A DNA stretch of 64,000 bases from Paraburkholderia piptadeniae. Its GTDB lineage: Bacteria > Pseudomonadota > Gammaproteobacteria > Burkholderiales > Burkholderiaceae. Shown piece after piece: positions 1-8,984 of this stretch. The notes under the pieces were generated by a model that made no database searches, was not told where the DNA came from, and saw only the letters and a list, made by a program, of their open reading frames with translations. Location of the stretch: the NCBI RefSeq assembly GCF_900007165.1, contig NZ_CYGY02000056.1:80707-144706 (forward strand), given 5' to 3'. How positions within the stretch are numbered: position 1 is the stretch's first letter; each line of letters opens with the position of its first letter. A program made the translations under genes and the position numbers.

Positions 1-468
1 CGCGCGATGCCGCGCGTGAAGGCCGCGTTTCACACGCATATGCCGAACGCGACCACGCTGTGCCTGATCGAAGGTCCGCCGCTGTTATGGCTTGGACAGA
101 CGGCGCTGAAGTTCTATGGCCGCACCGCCGTCGACGAGCAGTACAACGGCCTCGCGCTCGACAATTCGGAAGGCGATCGCATCGCTAAGGCAATGGGCGA
201 AGCGGACATCCTGTTCCTGAAGAATCACGGCGTGATGGTCGCGGGCGCGAGCATCGCCGAAGCGTGGGACGATCTGTACTATCTGGAACGAGCCGCCGAA
301 GTGCAGCTCAAGGCGATGCAGAGCAATCGTCCGCTCAAGGCCGTGCCGCACGACGTCGCGCAACGCCCATACGAGCAGATGAGGCTGGGCGACAAGGAAA
401 GCGCGCGTGCGCATCTGGACAGCGGAATGCGTCGCTTGCGCGACGCGGGGAATCCGTTCGACAGGTAA
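1..468 (+). CDS. Class II aldolase/adducin family protein (5' end outside window)
   Basis: The reading frame is open from base 1, so the start lies upstream; about 155 residues remain of a family that usually has 210-250. The zinc-binding pair is visible in AFHTHMPNATTL and the third histidine in FLKNHGVMVAG, the pattern of zinc-dependent class II aldolases such as fuculose-phosphate aldolase and 3-oxo-tetronate-4-phosphate decarboxylase (OtnC). It is convergent with the four-carbon acid sugar operon that follows, so a link to acid-sugar breakdown is possible, but it is not in that operon and the substrate cannot be read from the sequence. It stops at TAA, 58 bp before the end of the deoR-type gene. 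Confidence 0.8.
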   Translation, partial: RAMPRVKAAFHTHMPNATTLCLIEGPPLLWLGQTALKFYGRTAVDEQYNGLALDNSEGDRIAKAMGEADILFLKNHGVMVAGASIAEAWDDLYYLERAAEVQLKAMQSNRPLKAVPHDVAQRPYEQMRLGDKESARAHLDSGMRRLRDAGNPFDR

Positions 469-526
469 CGGCTGATGTCCGCAACGGCTTTGTTCACGCC
501 AGTGACGCCCGTCGCGGGCATCCCTT

Positions 527-1294
527 TCACGCGACTTCTACCGTCACTTCGGGCAGCGCGCGAAACGGCGCCAACAGTTCCTCGGTCGCCGTCGCAGAAG
601 TAATGAGCCGCCAGTCGCGCTGAATGGGCGTCCAATGCTGCTGACGCGCGCGCCCTAGCTTGGCCGAATCCGCGAGCACGATGATCTCGGCCGCGCGGGC
701 CACGATGCATTCTTTCAGATATGCCTGCTGAGCCGTCGTCTCGCACAGGCCGAAACCCGCGACGACACCGTCCGCGCCGAGAAACGCGCGATCGACGGTC
801 AAGCGGCTCAGGATCAGTTCGGCAAGCGGCCCGAGCGTACTCATGCTCGACCCGCGCAACTCGCCGCCGATCAGCGTGAGCCGCACGCCCGGCGCATTCG
901 CGAGCGACGTCACCGCGAGCAGGTTGTTCGTCACCACATGCAGGTTTTCTCGCGCGCACAGATGGCGCGCGAGCGCGGCACACGTCGTTCCGCCGTCGAG
1001 CAGCACCGTGTCGCCCTCGCGGACATGCGCGGCAGCCGCCTGCGCAATCGCTTCCTTTTGCTCGCTCTGTGCGGCCTTGCGTTCTTCGAGCGACGCTTCC
1101 GGTTCATGCACGCCGACCAGCGCCGTCGCGCCGCCATACGTGCGCACGAGCCTCCGCTGTTTTGCGAGCGCGGTCAGGTCGCGCCGGATCGTCGCTTCCG
1201 ATACACCAAGCGCGGCGCACAACTCCTCGACGTTGGCATCGCGCGTACGAACAAGCTCAAGAATCGCCTGATGACGGTCAGTCGTTTTTTTCAC
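527..1294 (-). CDS. DeoR/GlpR family transcriptional regulator
   Basis: About 255 residues from a GTG start at 1294; an upstream GTG at 1348 would add 18 residues not typical of the family. The N-terminal winged helix carries the DeoR signature (EELCAALGVSEATIRRDLTAL), followed by YGGA and the sugar-phosphate sensing domain with LLDGGTTCAAL and LIGGELRGSS. It is the last gene of the minus-strand run kdgT-dtnK-pdxA2-deoR, so it probably senses a phosphorylated acid-sugar intermediate and represses its own operon. The repeated GATCGAAACGATC sites before kdgT are the obvious candidate operators (inference). Confidence 0.88.
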   Translation of the reverse strand: MKKTTDRHQAILELVRTRDANVEELCAALGVSEATIRRDLTALAKQRRLVRTYGGATALVGVHEPEASLEERKAAQSEQKEAIAQAAAAHVREGDTVLLDGGTTCAALARHLCARENLHVVTNNLLAVTSLANAPGVRLTLIGGELRGSSMSTLGPLAELILSRLTVDRAFLGADGVVAGFGLCETTAQQAYLKECIVARAAEIIVLADSAKLGRARQQHWTPIQRDWRLITSATATEELLAPFRALPEVTVEVA

Positions 1295-1383
1295 ATCGGC
1301 AGCAGCGTGAGAAAGGGTCTCGATCTTACACCAGCGATGCGCGCGCACGGCATCGAGGCCATGCGTAGCGCGCCTCGATTCGA

Positions 1384-2382
1384 TTAACGGCGCGTCGCCA
1401 GTTCCGCACCCTGACGCAGCGCTTCGAGCATGCTGCCTTCATCGACGATGCCCTTGCCCGCGATATCGAACGCCGTGCCGTGATCGACCGATGTGCGGAT
1501 CACTTCGAGCCCCACCGTCACGTTCACGCCCGCTTCGAGGCCGAGCACCTTCACGGGGCCGTGGCCCTGGTCGTGATACATCGCGACCACCAGATCGAAG
1601 TCGCCGCGGCCCGCGCGGAAGAACAGCGTGTCGGCGGGCAGCGGGCCCGTCACGTCGAGGCCGCGCTCCTGCAGCACCTTGATGGCGGGAATGATCTTCT
1701 CTTCCTCTTCGCCGTAGCCGAACAGGCCGTTCTCGCCCGCATGCGGATTGATCCCGCACACGCCGATGCGCGGCTTCTCGATGCCCGCCTTCACGAGCGT
1801 CGCGTGGCCGCGTTCGATGGTCCGCTGCACGAGACCCGGCTCGATCTTGCGGATCGCGTCAATGATGCCGATATGCGTCGTCACGTGAATCACGCGCAGT
1901 TGCGGCGCGACGAGCATCATCGACACTTCTTCGACACCCGTCAGGTGCGCGAGCATTTCCGTGTGGCCCGGGTACTTGTGGCCGCCCGCATGCAGCGCTT
2001 CCTTGTTGAGCGGCGCGGTGCAGATCGCGTCGATCTTGCCCGCCTGCGCGAGTTCGACGGCGCGCTTGATGTATTGGTAAGCGGCATCGCCGGCCAGCGC
2101 AGACAGCTTGCCGAACGGCAGGTCGTCGGGAATCAGGCCGAGGTCGATGCAGTCGATCGTGCCCTGCTCGTAGCGCGCTTCCGCTGCATCGCCGATGCGG
2201 CGAATCTTCATCTCGCCGCCGACGATCCGATTCGCGCGCTCGAGGCGCTTTGCATCGCCGATCACGAGCGGACGGCATTGCGCGTAGACGGACGAATGCG
2301 CAAGGCTCTTGACGACGACTTCCGCGCCAACGCCGGCTGCATCGCCCATCGTGATGCCGATTACAGGAAGGTAGTTGCTCAT
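1384..2382 (-). CDS. pdxA2: 4-hydroxythreonine-4-phosphate dehydrogenase family, catabolic PdxA2 type
   Basis: 332 residues, full length for PdxA. It starts MSNYLPVIGITMGDAAGVGAE. The metal-binding histidines lie in KYPGHTEML, CGINPHAGENG and AMYHDQGHGP. PdxA oxidises and decarboxylates 4-phosphohydroxy-L-threonine in vitamin B6 synthesis; the PdxA2 branch does the same to 4-phospho-D-threonate or D-erythronate in acid-sugar catabolism, giving dihydroxyacetone phosphate. The adjacent DUF1537 kinase and KdgT-like permease favour the catabolic role. It sits 49 bp after the kinase and about 90 bp before the deoR start used here. Confidence 0.9.
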   Translation of the reverse strand: MSNYLPVIGITMGDAAGVGAEVVVKSLAHSSVYAQCRPLVIGDAKRLERANRIVGGEMKIRRIGDAAEARYEQGTIDCIDLGLIPDDLPFGKLSALAGDAAYQYIKRAVELAQAGKIDAICTAPLNKEALHAGGHKYPGHTEMLAHLTGVEEVSMMLVAPQLRVIHVTTHIGIIDAIRKIEPGLVQRTIERGHATLVKAGIEKPRIGVCGINPHAGENGLFGYGEEEEKIIPAIKVLQERGLDVTGPLPADTLFFRAGRGDFDLVVAMYHDQGHGPVKVLGLEAGVNVTVGLEVIRTSVDHGTAFDIAGKGIVDEGSMLEALRQGAELATRR

Positions 2383-2431
2383 GATGTGATCTCGTCAGGC
2401 TTCAAGGTTTGATTCTGTTCATGCACGGACG

Positions 2432-3703
2432 TCAATGCGGGACGACGTCCGGTTCTGTTTCCGGTTCGATTTCGTTACGCAGCGTCAGCCACGCAGCGTA
2501 CAACGCGTGATCGGTGCCGAATGCACCCGCCTTCGTCACGACGCCGGGGCAATGCGTGCGCGCTGCGCCAAGCGGCCGGCCGACGGCGACGCCCGCTTCG
2601 ACTTCGGCCAGCAATTGCAGACTGCCGATATGTGCGGCCGCGAGCATCGCGCGCGCCGTCTCGCCGCCCGTCGCGATCAGCCCGCCCGTCTTCGTGAAGT
2701 GCGGCTCGACGAGCGCGGCGAGCGCCGTCGAAAGTTGCGCGCCTTCGGCGGGATCGAATGCATCGTCGCGGCCGATTCGCAGCAGCAGATCGACACCCGC
2801 CTGCAACGACACGCCGATCTGCTCCTGCAATGCGCGCCAGTCGCGATGGCTTTTGCCTTCCCGCAACACGGCAGGCGGCACCACCAGTTCTTCGACGCCG
2901 CCACGTTCGCGCAGCATTGCGCACTGCCGCTCGCTGACAGCCGACAGGCTGCCGACGAGAATCAGGATCGGACCGCCGGGAAACGGCGCAACGTCCGGCT
3001 TGCGGCCGGTTGCGCCGTTGCGCGGGTTCAGCGCGGCGATCTCGCGCGCAAGTCCGCCCGAGCCGACCCAGAAGAACGGCGCGTCGCCGTGCAGTGTCGC
3101 TTGAGCGAGCGCGCGCAGCGACTGCTCGCTCTGCGTATCGACGATCAGCGCCTGCACGCCATTCGCGGCCATCGCGCCGATGCACACAGCGAGCGTCTCA
3201 GGTTCGTCGCGCAACGCTTCGGCGTCGAGCCGGTCCGTTTTCAGACCGGCCGACTCGAGTTGCGTGGCGATATCGGCAGGCAGTCCCGCGTGTTCCAGCT
3301 TCCACGTGGCCGTCTCTTCGAGCGGCTCGCCGTACACGTAGACACAGCCGCCGCGCACCGTGCGGCCCGTCGCGGGGAACGCGGGCGCGACGATCGCCAT
3401 GCCCGCGAGCGCTTGCAGGCCCGCGACTTCGGCGGCCCAGTTGCCGCGCAATGTCGAGTCGATTTTCTTGTAGAGGCGCTGGTCGCGCGCGCTCATTTCC
3501 GCATAGGCGGCCGACGTGCGCGCCGCCGCATCGTGAGGCGCGAGACGGCGCGTGTCCGTATCGATGGCGATCGTGTCGGCGCCGTCATGCGCCTGCGTGC
3601 GCTGCGCATCGAGCGTGACGACCGTCCGATGGCCGGCGCTCGCGAATCCGATCGCGCAGTCCGCGGCACCCGACAGGTCGTCCGCAATGATCAGAATCTT
3701 CAT
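2432..3703 (-). CDS. dtnK: Four-carbon acid sugar kinase (DUF1537), probable D-threonate kinase
   Basis: 423 residues. The N-terminal sugar-binding domain begins MKILIIADDLSGAADCAIGF, the signature of the OtnK/DtnK kinases, with KKIDSTLRGN near residue 80; the C-terminal nucleotide-binding domain carries LIATGGETARAML and a closing GAFG. Enzymes of this family phosphorylate four-carbon acid sugars such as D-threonate, D-erythronate and 3-oxotetronate. Pairing with PdxA2 matches the published D-threonate route (kinase then PdxA2), so dtnK is the likeliest name, though a D-erythronate kinase is possible. Its ATG overlaps the kdgT stop (ATGA), indicating translational coupling. Confidence 0.85.
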   Translation of the reverse strand: MKILIIADDLSGAADCAIGFASAGHRTVVTLDAQRTQAHDGADTIAIDTDTRRLAPHDAAARTSAAYAEMSARDQRLYKKIDSTLRGNWAAEVAGLQALAGMAIVAPAFPATGRTVRGGCVYVYGEPLEETATWKLEHAGLPADIATQLESAGLKTDRLDAEALRDEPETLAVCIGAMAANGVQALIVDTQSEQSLRALAQATLHGDAPFFWVGSGGLAREIAALNPRNGATGRKPDVAPFPGGPILILVGSLSAVSERQCAMLRERGGVEELVVPPAVLREGKSHRDWRALQEQIGVSLQAGVDLLLRIGRDDAFDPAEGAQLSTALAALVEPHFTKTGGLIATGGETARAMLAAAHIGSLQLLAEVEAGVAVGRPLGAARTHCPGVVTKAGAFGTDHALYAAWLTLRNEIEPETEPDVVPH

Positions 3704-4698
3704 CGTGCCAGCCCTTGGCGATTCTCCGTGCGAGCGCGTTCATTGCGCTGCTGATAGCGCTTCGCGATCGCCGAGGTCAGGATCGGCGACAGGATGGCCG
3801 TCACGACGACGCACGCGGCAACCAGCAAGGTCGCGCTTTTCGCCGCTTCGTTGTACACGGGGTTCGCCGCGGCGACGAGCGCCGGCACGGCGGCTGCATT
3901 ACCCGCCGTATTGGCCGCCGCCACGCCGGCGACGCCCGTGCCGCCCGTCAGGCGGTCGGCGAAATACAGCGGAATGCCCGTCACGATCACGACGGCGATA
4001 CCGAGGCCGATGCCCAGCAGTCCAGCTTGCCACACCTTGTGCAGATCGAGACCGGCGCCGAGCGCAAGCGCGAAGAATGGAATCATCACGGGGACGGCCT
4101 TCGCGAGGAAGTCGCGCATGTCGCGGTCCAGGTTGCCGAGCAGCATGCCGAGCGCAAGCGGCAGAATGCTGCCGACCAGCGTCTGCCACGGGAACGCCGA
4201 CAGACCCGCGACGCCCAGCGTCACCATCGTCAGGAACGGGCCCGATTCGAGCGACATCAGCGTATAGGCGCCGACGTCTTCCGAGCGGCCATATTGGCCC
4301 ATCAGCGCCATGTAGAGGCCGCCGTTCGTGTCGTTCATCGCGGCGACGACGGCCAGCGTCGAGATGCCCGCGAAGAGCCCCGACGAAACCGGCTGCTCGC
4401 CGATCATGTGCCCGAGAATCACGCCGATGATCACAGCCGCGCCCACCTTCGTGACCAGCAGCGCGCCGCCCTTTTTCATCAGATACGGCGTCGCCTTGAC
4501 GTCGATGCTCGCGCCCATGCAGACGTAGAACACAGCGAGGATCGGCAGCGCACCTGTAAAGAGCGCGCTGGTGAACGAACCGAAGAATTTCGGCATGCCC
4601 GGCATGAACGTCGCCACTAGCGCGCCGATGAGCAACGGCACGATCATCATGCCGCCTGGAACGCGCTCGATCGAGCGCTTGATGGGAATCTGAACCAT
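3700..4698 (-). CDS. kdgT: 2-keto-3-deoxygluconate permease family transporter (KdgT)
   Basis: 332 residues from ATG 4698, which has a strong Shine-Dalgarno (AAGGAGACTCGC before ATG); an in-frame start at 4761 lacks one and would overlap the operator region. The protein begins MVQIPIKRSIERVPGGMMIV, typical of KdgT, and has roughly ten hydrophobic segments with the conserved AAMNDTNGGLY motif. KdgT imports 2-keto-3-deoxygluconate by proton symport in enterobacteria; next to a four-carbon acid sugar kinase and PdxA2 it more likely carries threonate or erythronate (inference). It is the first gene of the operon. Confidence 0.87.
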   Translation of the reverse strand: MVQIPIKRSIERVPGGMMIVPLLIGALVATFMPGMPKFFGSFTSALFTGALPILAVFYVCMGASIDVKATPYLMKKGGALLVTKVGAAVIIGVILGHMIGEQPVSSGLFAGISTLAVVAAMNDTNGGLYMALMGQYGRSEDVGAYTLMSLESGPFLTMVTLGVAGLSAFPWQTLVGSILPLALGMLLGNLDRDMRDFLAKAVPVMIPFFALALGAGLDLHKVWQAGLLGIGLGIAVVIVTGIPLYFADRLTGGTGVAGVAAANTAGNAAAVPALVAAANPVYNEAAKSATLLVAACVVVTAILSPILTSAIAKRYQQRNERARTENRQGLAR

Positions 4699-4750
4699 GC
4701 GAGTCTCCTTCCTGGTTTTGTTCGTCAGTCGCGTCCAAGCCGCGATTTTT

Positions 4751-4849
4751 GATTGAAACACTCACCATTAGATCGAAACGATCAGTCCGCAGTGTAGTTG
4801 CTTTCAAATAATTGCGCAAATCAGTCAATCAATTTGATCGAAACGATCA
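4751..4849 (-). promoter_or_regulatory. Operator region of the kdgT operon: repeated GATCGAAACGATCA
   Basis: Two identical 14-bp copies of GATCGAAACGATCA lie at 4771-4784 and 4836-4849, 65 bp apart (about six helical turns). A weaker copy, GATTGAAACACTCA, lies at 4751-4764, 20 bp from the first. Each strong copy is an imperfect palindrome (GATCG-AAA-CGATC). They precede only the kdgT operon, whose last gene is a DeoR-type regulator, so DeoR operators are the simplest reading. Confidence 0.6.
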
Positions 4850-4897
4850 TTTTGGACGGTGAGCGGAAGAAGGCGCGAGCGCGCGACGCAGCGGAAT

Positions 4898-4938
4898 AAA
4901 AAAAGACAGGCGGCCCCGTCATCGGGGCCGCCTGTCTT
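4898..4938 (-). terminator. Rho-independent terminator of the DUF2322 gene
   Basis: A perfect 16-bp stem (4903-4918 with 4923-4938) closes a TCAT loop. Read on the minus strand it is followed by a run of T (AAAAAAA at 4898-4904 on the plus strand), so it terminates transcripts from the DUF2322 gene. Confidence 0.85.
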
Positions 4939-5025
4939 CATGTAGAAGAACGGCTTGCGGCCTTTCAGTTCAGACGGAATCGCAATCTGAAAACGCGCCC
5001 CCGTGCTCCTTCACACCACTAGCGC

Positions 5026-5358
5026 TTACGCCGCTGCGATGACGTCGATACGCAGCGCTTCGCCACCCGCCGCGATTTCCAGCAGACGATCGACGTTCGG
5101 GTGCGCGCCCGGCCGATTGCGCGCATCGGCCGTATGCTCGGCGAACACGGCGAGGCCATGTTCCGCGGCCTTCGCATCGAGCGAACCAAACGCCTGCCGC
5201 AGATAGTGATAGACCGCCAACGAGCCCTGCTTGCCCGGCTTGTTCTCGATGCTTGCCACGATGGCGCCCTTGCCGTCGACCAGTTCGATGCGCTCGATGC
5301 CGTCGATGCCCGGCAGTTGCGCGAGGTTGTCCTTGAATACGTTGCTCGGTTGAATCAC
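5026..5358 (-). CDS. DUF2322 family protein
   Basis: 110 residues from a GTG start preceded by GGAGCG. It begins MIQPSNVFKDNLAQLPGIDG and is recognised as the small, cytoplasmic DUF2322 family of beta- and gamma-proteobacteria, whose function is unknown to me. It has no signal peptide, membrane segment or catalytic motif. It is a single-gene transcript: the terminator lies about 90 bp beyond its stop, and the nitrite/sulfite reductase diverges on the other side. Confidence 0.75.
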   Translation of the reverse strand: MIQPSNVFKDNLAQLPGIDGIERIELVDGKGAIVASIENKPGKQGSLAVYHYLRQAFGSLDAKAAEHGLAVFAEHTADARNRPGAHPNVDRLLEIAAGGEALRIDVIAAA

Positions 5359-5631
5359 TGAATACGCTCCGTCGGTTCGGGATATAACGTGTGGGCCCGC
5401 ATTTTATCCGATCGCTTTTATTCGATCGCTTCGACACGCGAGTCGTCTGCGGGAAAAGTCATGACATAGCGCACGCGTCGTCTTTCTCATCTGCTGCTAT
5501 CGATTTCGCGTCATCTGCGTCTTGCCGGCCAATGCATCGACCAGTAGATTTGAAAGCACATTTCACATTGGGATAGAAGTGTTCGGCATCGCCGGACACT
5601 GCGCGTGAAGCGCATGCCCTCGACATCAGCC

Positions 5632-7418
<1,787 letters not shown>

Positions 7419-7422
<4 letters not shown>

Positions 7423-7838
7423 ACGGCAACGCACGCATCCGGCTTCTCGACCCGGCCGCGCATCTCACGGATGTCGTCGATCCCATCGTCGCGCTCGATA
7501 ACGACGCCGATCCGCTCGATCACCGCGACGCGATTGCGCAAGCGCAGCGCGTCGAACTTCACTTTCCGAGCTTCACGGACGGCAGAGCCTTTAGCCAGGC
7601 GTATCTGATACGGCGGCGGCTCGGCTTCACGGGCGATTTGCGCGCAACGGGCGATGTACTCGCAGATCAGCTGATCCAGATGGAGCGAACGGGCTTCTCG
7701 AGCGCTGTGCTCAAAGAAGGCGTCGATTCAGGCGACGCGCAACGGCAACTCGATCGCTTCGCGTCCTTTTATCAAGGAGATGTGGTTCGCGATGCGCCGT
7801 TTCGGCGTCACGAGCAGGAAGTGAAAGCGAACGCCTGA
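7419..7838 (+). CDS. DUF934 domain protein, partner of the sulfite/nitrite reductase
   Basis: 139 residues, overlapping the reductase by 4 bp, so co-translated. The C-terminal core FSQAYLIRRRLGFTGDLRA with VLADQLIQMERTGF matches the DUF934 family, almost always encoded directly after CysI in proteobacteria and sometimes called CysX-like. The molecular role is not established to my knowledge; it may stabilise the reductase or assist electron delivery (inference). A terminator follows at 7890. Confidence 0.82.
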
Positions 7839-7889
7839 AGATCCCGCGCGCAATGACAGGTGCGCACACAGCACAGTCTGCAAATAGAT

Positions 7890-7930
7890 ATTGCCGCGAT
7901 GCGCATCGACGCATCGCGGCAATTTTTATT
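7890..7930 (+). terminator. Rho-independent terminator of the reductase-DUF934 operon
   Basis: A 14-bp perfect stem (7890-7903 with 7910-7923) and 6-base loop are followed by TTTTTATTT on the plus strand. Confidence 0.85.
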
Positions 7931-7943
7931 TCCTTCGGCTTCG

Positions 7944-7978
7944 CATGCCGGGCCGATACAACTCACCGGCCCGGCATG
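7944..7978 (-). terminator. Hairpin after cyoD, possible terminator
   Basis: A perfect 12-bp GC-rich stem (7944-7955 with 7967-7978) lies 13 bp beyond the cyoD stop on the minus strand. No T-run follows on that strand, so it may act with the neighbouring bidirectional hairpin or only protect the 3' end. Confidence 0.5.
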
Positions 7979-7990
7979 TTTCGCCACACG

Positions 7991-8374
7991 TCAGTCACGC
8001 GCAAGCGCACGCTCGATCGTGATCTGCGTCGGCATCATATTGATGTTCGCGTTGTGAATGACCCAAAGCGAACCCGCGACGATGATGACGATCGCCAACG
8101 CGGTACAGACGAATATCGCCGTATTCGCGCGCTGATCGTCGGCTGAACCGAGGTGCAGGAAGTACTTCAGCTGCACGACGAGTTGCACGACACACAGCAC
8201 GACCACAGCCGTCAGCCCCATCGACTTTGGAACGGCATGCGTCATGACGACGCCAAACGAAGCAAAGGTCAGCACGAGCGACAACAGCATGCCGACGACA
8301 TAGCTCTTCACGCTGCCGTGCGACGCATGATGAACGCGCGCATGCGCAACGTTCGAATGAGATGATTTGCTCAT
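7991..8374 (-). CDS. cyoD: Cytochrome bo3 ubiquinol oxidase subunit IV
   Basis: 127 residues with three hydrophobic segments and the family motif VQLKYFLHL. Subunit IV supports assembly of the copper site in the cytochrome bo3 quinol oxidase of the inner membrane. It overlaps cyoC by 4 bp (ATGA), so it is the last gene of cyoABCD. The histidine-rich N-terminus (HSNVAHARVHHASHG) is longer than in E. coli CyoD, a common variation. Confidence 0.93.
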   Translation of the reverse strand: MSKSSHSNVAHARVHHASHGSVKSYVVGMLLSLVLTFASFGVVMTHAVPKSMGLTAVVVLCVVQLVVQLKYFLHLGSADDQRANTAIFVCTALAIVIIVAGSLWVIHNANINMMPTQITIERALARD

Positions 8375-8982
8375 AGAAACTCACGCAGATAGACAAGGCT
8401 GAACACGCAGATCCATACGAGATCGAGGAAGTGCCAAAAGAGACTCAGACACGCAATGCGCCGCCGCGTCACCGGCGTGAGCCCGAATCGGCTGATCTGA
8501 TGCATCATCACGACGATCCACAGCAGACCGCTCGTCACGTGCAATCCATGCGTGCCGACGAGCACGAAGTAGCTCGACAGGAACGCACTCGTCGAAGGGC
8601 CTGCGCCGTCGCTCACCAGCTTGGCGAACTCATAAACCTCCATGCCGATGAATGCCGCGCCCAGAACGAAAGTCACGGCGAGCCAGCGAATTACCTTTCC
8701 GCGCTGGTTCGCGTGCGCGCTCAACATGCCCATGCCGAACGTGAAGCTGCTCGCGAGCAGCAGCAAGGTCTCGCCCAGCACGTAGGGCAATTCGAACAGT
8801 TGCCTGCCCGAAGGCCCGCCCGCCGTTGCATTGGCGAGCACGCCGAAGGTCGCGAACAGCGTCGCGAAGATGAGGCAGTCGCTCATCAGGTAGATCCAGA
8901 ACCCGAGCGTGGTGCGGGTTCCGTCGTCGTGGCCGTGACTGTCGTGATGATCGCGGGCCCGGTAGGTTGAAACACTGGTCAT
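8371..8982 (-). CDS. cyoC: Cytochrome bo3 ubiquinol oxidase subunit III
   Basis: 203 residues from ATG 8982, 2 bp after the cyoB stop; longer in-frame versions would overlap cyoB deeply. Five hydrophobic segments and the subunit III motifs LGFWIYLMSDC, FIGMEVYEF and GTHGLHV are present. Subunit III stabilises subunit I in the haem-copper quinol oxidase. The segment HDSHGHDDGT at the N-terminus is histidine-rich and cytoplasmic. Confidence 0.94.
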   Translation of the reverse strand: MTSVSTYRARDHHDSHGHDDGTRTTLGFWIYLMSDCLIFATLFATFGVLANATAGGPSGRQLFELPYVLGETLLLLASSFTFGMGMLSAHANQRGKVIRWLAVTFVLGAAFIGMEVYEFAKLVSDGAGPSTSAFLSSYFVLVGTHGLHVTSGLLWIVVMMHQISRFGLTPVTRRRIACLSLFWHFLDLVWICVFSLVYLREFL

Positions 8983-8984
8983 GG

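Noticed and set aside
1384..2382. Biosynthetic PdxA of the vitamin B6 pathway
   Set aside because: The operon context with a DUF1537 kinase, KdgT permease and DeoR regulator fits the catabolic PdxA2 branch better.
5605..5631. GTG start at 5605 for the sulfite/nitrite reductase
   Set aside because: The added nine residues are not family-like and no ribosome site precedes them; ATG 5632 gives MYQYNEFDKAFL, the usual start.
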